This document shows positions 60,999 through 64,000 of a stretch of 64,000 nt of DNA, piece by piece (positions within the stretch are counted from its first letter, which is position 1; every line of letters begins with the position of its first letter). Below the pieces are notes generated by a model that was not told the DNA's origin, ran no database searches, and saw only the letters and a list, made by a program, of their open reading frames with translations. A program made the translations under genes and the position numbers. The DNA lies in NCBI GenBank assembly GCA_020853525.1, contig JADYYS010000029.1:1-64000 (forward strand), read 5' to 3'. Source of the DNA: Ardenticatenales bacterium (GTDB taxonomy: Bacteria > Chloroflexota > Anaerolineae > Epilineales > Epilineaceae).

Positions 60999-61382
60999 AT
61001 GCCCCCGCCCCCGTCCCCCCACGATCCCCCCACCCGCCTCCGCGCCCTCGCCGCCGCCCTCCGCGGTCGCTGCCCGCACTGCGCCCGCGGCCGCCTCTTC
61101 CGCCGCCTGCTCGAGCTGGCCGACACGTGCGACGTTTGCAGCCTGCGGTTCGACGACGACGGCAGCGCCGTGACGGCAGGCATGGTCTTCGGCTTCGGCG
61201 TGCCGCTGCTCGTCGCGCTGCCGCTCGGGTTCGCGCTGATCGCCCGCGACGCTCCGCTGGCGATGTCGCTCGGCGCGCCGGCGGCCGTCGTGATCGGCGC
61301 CGTGCCGGCGGTCGTGCGGTTCTCGAAGGCCGTCTGGGTCTGGCTGATGGACGGACTCGGCTACCTGACGACGGGGACCTGA
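60999..61382 (+). CDS. DUF983 membrane protein
   Basis: This 127-residue protein has a zinc-ribbon-like N-terminus, GRCPHCARGRLF and CDVCSLRF (two CxxC pairs), typical of DUF983. Two membrane helices follow (VFGFGVPLLVALPLGFALI and LGAPAAVVIGAVPAVV). Family function is unknown; DUF983 is often encoded near cytochrome oxidase genes, but none is here. The ATG is six bases after TACAAT, indicating a leaderless message. Confidence 0.85.
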   Translation: MPPPPSPHDPPTRLRALAAALRGRCPHCARGRLFRRLLELADTCDVCSLRFDDDGSAVTAGMVFGFGVPLLVALPLGFALIARDAPLAMSLGAPAAVVIGAVPAVVRFSKAVWVWLMDGLGYLTTGT

Positions 61383-61474
61383 CGCCCGGTCGTTCGGCGA
61401 TCCGCCGGCAATGGCGCACCTCCCCCCTGCGCGCAGCCCACAGTGACGGGATTGGCCGCCGCCCGCCCGCCGCG

Positions 61475-61480
61475 TATCAT
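61475..61480 (+). promoter_or_regulatory. -10 element for the penicillin-acylase-family gene
   Basis: TATCAT lies about 97 bases upstream of the ATG at 61577. No clear -35 is seen. The remaining part of 61383-61576 shows no other feature. Confidence 0.4.
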
Positions 61481-61576
61481 GCCTGCCGTCGGCGCGGATG
61501 CCCGTCGCTGCGTGGCGCGACGACGGATCCGAGGCACGGCTGAATGCGCGGAAGCGCGCGCGGAAGGAACCGTTGA

Positions 61577-64000
61577 ATGCGCCTGTTCGGTCGAGCTTTC
61601 GCCGGCTTCGTCTTCGCCCTGGCGGTCGCCGCGGCCGGCATCTCGCTCTGGTTTCGGCGCAGCCTGCCGCAGACAAGCGGGACGCTCCGGGTCGCGGGGC
61701 TGAACGGCGCGGTCGATATCATCCGTGACGCATGGGGCGTACCGCACATCTATGCGACGACGGACCATGACGCCCACCTGGCCCTGGGCTACGTCCACGC
61801 GCAGGACCGACTGTGGCAGATGGAGTGGCAGCGCCGGATCGGCGCCGGGCGGCTCAGCGAGGTCGTCGGCATCGAGGCCGTCGGCACGGACAAGTTCCTG
61901 CGCACGCTCGGCGTGCGGCGCGCAGCCGAGGCGGTGATGGCTGAGCTGTCGCCCGACGCGCTGGGCGCGCTCGAAGCCTATGCGGCCGGCGTGAACGCGC
62001 TACTGGCCGAGAATCGCGCGCTGCCGCCCGAGTTCATCGCACTCGGCGTGGAGCCCGAGCCGTGGACGGTGCCGGACTCGCTCGTGTGGATGAAGATGAT
62101 GAGCTGGAACCTCGCCGGCAACTACGATCTCGAGCTGCTGCGCACCCGTTTGATCCAGGCCGTCGGGGTGGACGGCGCGAACGCCCTCATGCCCGGCGCG
62201 CCGCCCGGCCCGGACGCCGTCGGCGCCGCACGGAGCGTCGGCGCATCGCGGATCGATGCCCTGTTGACGCTCAACCGTGCCATCGACGGGCGCGTCGGCC
62301 AGCGCGGCCCGGACATCGGCTCGAACGGTTGGGTCGTCGCCGGCAAGCACACCGCCACCGGGGAGCCGATCCTGGCGAACGACCCGCATCTCGGGGCGCA
62401 GATCCCGTCGCAGTGGTACCTGGCCGAGATGAACGGCGACCGCCTGCACGTCACGGGCGCCACGTTGCCCGGCCTGCCGCTCGTCGTCATCGGCCGCAAC
62501 GCACGCGTGGCGTGGGGGCTGACGAACCTCGGGGCGGACGTGCAGGATCTGTACGTGGAACGCGTGAAGCCCGATGACCGCAACAGCGTGGCCGTGCCCG
62601 GCGGCTGGGCGCCGATGACCGTCGTCGACGCGCCGATCCGGGTGAAGGACAGGCCGGAGCCCGTCCCGTGGACGGCACGCAGCACGCGCCACGGCCCGGT
62701 CCTGTCCGACGTCGTCGACGAGCGCGCCGCGGCCGACGTCACGGGCGGCGCGGACACCGTCCTCGCGCTGCGCTGGACGGCGCTCGATCCCGGCGACACG
62801 ACGGTCGACGCCTTTCTGTCGCTGAACCACGCCGCGGACTGGGACGACTTCACGTCCGCCACGCGCCGCCTCGTCTCGCCGTGCCAGAACGTCTTGTACG
62901 CCGATGTCGACGGACACATCGGCCACATCGCGCCGTGCCGGATCCCGGTGCGCGCAGCCGGCGACGGCACATTGCCCGTGCCCGGCTGGAACGACTCGCA
63001 CGCTTGGACCACCGAAGTCCCGTTCGACGAGCTGCCACAGACCAAGGATCCCGCGCGCGGCTACATCGTCACCGCCAACCAGCGGATCGTGGCGAACGAC
63101 TATCCGCACTGGATCACCCACAATTGGGCACAGCCGTACCGCGCCCGGCGGATCACGTCGCTCCTGCAGGGCGCACTCGACGCCGGCGCGCAGCTCAAGG
63201 CCATCGACATGGTCCCCATCCAGGGCGATCAGACCAGCCTCTACGTACAGGCCATCCTCCCGCGCCTGCGCGCGATCGATCCGGCCGGCGACGAACGTCG
63301 CGTCGCCGCGCTCGGCCTGCTGGCGGATTGGGACGGCTTGCTCGATCGCAACTCGGCCGCGGCGGCGCTCGTCGAGGCCTGGCTCCACCACTTCGGCCGG
63401 CTCATCCTCGTGGACAACCTGCCCGGTCCGCTGTTGAACGACTACCTGCCGAACGACAACCTGCAGCAACAGCCGCGCCGCTTTCTGGCCGACGCCCTTG
63501 CCACCGAAGACTCGCCGTGGTGTGACGACACCCGCACGGCGGAGCACGAGACGTGCGACGACTTGGCGCGGCGGGCGCTGGACGGTGCGATCGGCGACCT
63601 CGACACGCGCCTCGGCGGGCGGACGTCTGCTTGGCGCTGGGGGCGCGTCCACCAAGCACGCTATCTCCACCAGCCGTTCGGCGAAGTCGCGTTGCTGCGG
63701 CGGATCTTCAACCGCCGGATCGCCAACGGCGGCGACGCGTTCACCGTAAACGCTGCGCCGTCGAACCCGGCCGAGCCCTACCGGCAGGAGAAGGCGCCCG
63801 GCTATCGACAGATCGTGACGCTGCGGGAGGAAGACGTCGGCCGCTTCAGCATCGCCACCGGCCAGTCCGGCCACCCGCTGTCGGGTCACTACGCCGACCG
63901 ACTCCGGCCGCACCGCGACGTCGAGTACGTGCCGATGACGATCGGGCGCAGCAACGTGTCCGGCAACGTGCTGCGACTCGAGCCGGGATCTCCGGACGCG
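61577..64000 (+). CDS. Penicillin acylase family protein (N-terminal Ser hydrolase), truncated at right edge
   Basis: The frame is open from ATG 61577 to the window end (808 codons, no stop). After a membrane-anchor or signal helix (about 9-25), the alpha part shows VDIIRDAWGVPHIYA and GYVHAQDRLWQMEWQRRIGAGRLSE. The autocatalytic cleavage site and nucleophile follow in GPDIGSNGWVV (Ser249), then LANDPHLG and GATLPGLPLVVIGRNARVAWG; the oxyanion Asn is probably in VNAAPSNPAEPY. Family members hydrolyse amides such as acyl-homoserine lactones, penicillins or cyclic imides; the substrate here is unknown. AAGGAAC precedes the ATG. Confidence 0.92.
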   Translation, partial: MRLFGRAFAGFVFALAVAAAGISLWFRRSLPQTSGTLRVAGLNGAVDIIRDAWGVPHIYATTDHDAHLALGYVHAQDRLWQMEWQRRIGAGRLSEVVGIEAVGTDKFLRTLGVRRAAEAVMAELSPDALGALEAYAAGVNALLAENRALPPEFIALGVEPEPWTVPDSLVWMKMMSWNLAGNYDLELLRTRLIQAVGVDGANALMPGAPPGPDAVGAARSVGASRIDALLTLNRAIDGRVGQRGPDIGSNGWVVAGKHTATGEPILANDPHLGAQIPSQWYLAEMNGDRLHVTGATLPGLPLVVIGRNARVAWGLTNLGADVQDLYVERVKPDDRNSVAVPGGWAPMTVVDAPIRVKDRPEPVPWTARSTRHGPVLSDVVDERAAADVTGGADTVLALRWTALDPGDTTVDAFLSLNHAADWDDFTSATRRLVSPCQNVLYADVDGHIGHIAPCRIPVRAAGDGTLPVPGWNDSHAWTTEVPFDELPQTKDPARGYIVTANQRIVANDYPHWITHNWAQPYRARRITSLLQGALDAGAQLKAIDMVPIQGDQTSLYVQAILPRLRAIDPAGDERRVAALGLLADWDGLLDRNSAAAALVEAWLHHFGRLILVDNLPGPLLNDYLPNDNLQQQPRRFLADALATEDSPWCDDTRTAEHETCDDLARRALDGAIGDLDTRLGGRTSAWRWGRVHQARYLHQPFGEVALLRRIFNRRIANGGDAFTVNAAPSNPAEPYRQEKAPGYRQIVTLREEDVGRFSIATGQSGHPLSGHYADRLRPHRDVEYVPMTIGRSNVSGNVLRLEPGSPDA

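Noticed and set aside
1-64000. tRNA, rRNA or CRISPR loci
   Set aside because: I saw no cloverleaf with a GTTCRA-type T-loop, no rRNA-like conserved blocks and no regularly spaced direct repeats with unique spacers on either strand.

Overview
The window is one continuous stretch of very GC-rich bacterial DNA, densely packed with genes on both strands. Nearly all genes are core housekeeping genes. Coding sequence is strongly biased to G/C at third positions, GTG starts are frequent, and neighbours often overlap by 4 bases (ATGA/GTGA/TTGA). The gene order (yqeY-pgpH-ybeY; coaD followed by a small coiled-coil gene, then DUF177-rpmF-fabD-fabG-nusB; rpsO-pnp; tandem M42 peptidases) and the protein flavour fit an uncultured Chloroflexota-type bacterium. 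That placement is an inference from memory; no 16S gene or other decisive marker is present. I found no tRNA, rRNA or CRISPR array. The only mobile-element trace is the end of an IS3-family element at the left edge.

Layout, left to right. 1-126: end of an IS3-family insertion sequence. 460-9999 (minus strand): ybeY, pgpH (c-di-AMP phosphodiesterase type), yqeY and a LysM/M23 cell-wall hydrolase; then rho and glpX; then a DUF58/MoxR pair. 10289-12300 (+): rlmN-rpe, whose end overlaps a convergent patatin-like gene. 13187-16881 (+): recG, coaD and a coiled-coil gene that seems to start at an ATC codon. 16926-21311: a well-delimited operon with its own promoter and terminator (DUF177, rpmF, fabD, fabG, nusB, yggS, yggT), joining lipid synthesis, ribosome and transcription functions. 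21362-32314 (minus): a very large secreted subtilase, pnp, rpsO, and an operon of three M42 aminopeptidase paralogues plus a membrane-anchored Pro/Thr-rich protein. 32619-34963 (+): tdh-kbl, threonine breakdown to glycine. 35001-37702 (minus): rseP and a HEAT-repeat gene.

37897-46150 (+): prfA-prmC (release factor and its methylase) runs without a break into two glycosyltransferases, the two heptose-activation genes (rfaE1, rfaE2), the lipid II flippase murJ and a small membrane protein. 46194-51582 (minus): coaX-coaBC followed by a GH18-like/SH3 membrane protein and a polytopic membrane protein, all in one tight operon. 51951-59052 (+): a secreted kelch-type protein, then pstS-pstC-pstA-pstB-phoU. 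Both the kelch gene and pstS are preceded by arrays of TTAAC/TTAAG-like half-sites at about 11 bp spacing, resembling PhoP boxes. 59191-64000 (+): a propeller lipoprotein, a DUF983 protein and a penicillin-acylase-family protein cut by the right edge.

Most noteworthy: (i) the third M42 paralogue has lost every metal ligand and the catalytic glutamate pair, suggesting a pseudo-subunit of a mixed peptidase complex; (ii) Pho-box-like arrays tie an uncharacterised secreted kelch protein to phosphate starvation; (iii) Tdh lacks all four structural-zinc cysteines; (iv) several genes carry a -10 hexamer 6-9 bases before the start codon, implying leaderless transcripts; (v) a probable ATC start codon; (vi) long inverted repeats in the pnp leader and between pstS and pstC. 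Everything rests on reading the sequence; no database search was run.
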